Assembly (NCBI GenBank): GCA_049669725.1
Contig: JBATKU010000122.1
Location: 1-38,513 of the forward strand
Origin: JAFDCJ01 sp049669725
Lineage (GTDB): Bacteria; Desulfobacterota; Desulfobacteria; Desulfobacterales; JAFDCJ01
DNA: 38,513 bases
Direction of reading: 5' to 3'
The notes beneath the pieces were generated by a model that saw only the letters and a list, made by a program, of their open reading frames with translations, was not told where the DNA came from and ran no database searches. A program made the translations under genes and the position numbers. Position 1 is the first letter of the stretch, and each line of letters opens with the position of its first letter. This document shows positions 38,448 through 38,513 of the stretch, piece by piece.

Positions 38448-38513
38448 CTATTTGAGCATCCCTTCCCAGTCTTTGGTTTCAAACCAATAGTGTTTGCGCT
38501 CGGCAAGCCATCC
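38448..38513 (-). CDS. C-terminal fragment, probable amino-acid ABC transporter binding protein (partial)
   Basis: The last 21 codons and stop of a minus-strand gene enter at the right edge; the visible end reads ERKHYWFETKDWEGMLK before TAG. It stops 239 bases before the permease start. The aromatic end and its position upstream of the permease suggest the periplasmic solute-binding protein. The match is by context and impression only. Confidence 0.5.
   Translation of the reverse strand, partial: GWLAERKHYWFETKDWEGMLK

Overview
The window is about 38.5 kb of densely packed bacterial chromosome. It looks like a member of the Desulfobacterota (former Deltaproteobacteria), probably a Desulfobacterales relative. 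This is inferred from three things: a stand-alone EF-G of the mitochondrial-like 'spd' type, an MglA-like GTPase with Roadblock partners and a PilB-type ATPase, and a fused CoA-transferase/GNAT enzyme. There is no rRNA, CRISPR array, phage block or complete insertion sequence.

Layout, left to right. Positions 1-2410 hold a nucleotide-sugar pair (UDP-xylose synthase type, then GDP-mannose dehydratase), followed by a lipoprotein. Positions 3286-6102 hold a family-4 uracil-DNA glycosylase overlapping an NfeD-slipin membrane pair. Positions 6352-9920 hold a small Rho-N-like basic protein, a XerC/XerD-type recombinase and the HslVU protease. Positions 10159-17135 are a biosynthetic run: argD, argH, an LptM-like lipoprotein, lysA, dapF, folK, a small YHS-like protein and pgsA. 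It ends in tRNA-Gly and tRNA-Cys with a clear terminator. Positions 17466-20650, on the minus strand, hold a RecA/KaiC-like ATPase and the EF-G. Positions 21000-22883 hold the CoA-transferase/GNAT fusion.

Positions 23207-32910 are the most interesting block. Ten co-directional genes encode a Roadblock protein, an MglA-like GTPase, unknown helical proteins, a zinc-ribbon/HAMP membrane sensor, a duplicated DUF4388-like protein, a PAS-PAS-DHp protein without an ATPase domain, a REC-DUF4388 regulator, a second Roadblock-like protein and a TPR-fused PilB/GspE ATPase. I read this as a signalling and polarity module for a type IV pilus-like machine. rsmG follows. The right end (33843-38513) is mostly minus strand: a PurF-like protein lacking the nucleophilic cysteine, a YfcE-type phosphodiesterase, ArfB, a plus-strand universal stress protein, and an amino-acid ABC permease with the tail of its presumed binding protein.

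The non-coding sequence has its own pattern. At least six intergenic sites carry short arrays with a 7-bp period, mostly using different words. Three further intergenic elements are built from a 9-bp word (TGCCTAAAA) with inverted copies at both ends. These look like a shared class of small dispersed repeats.
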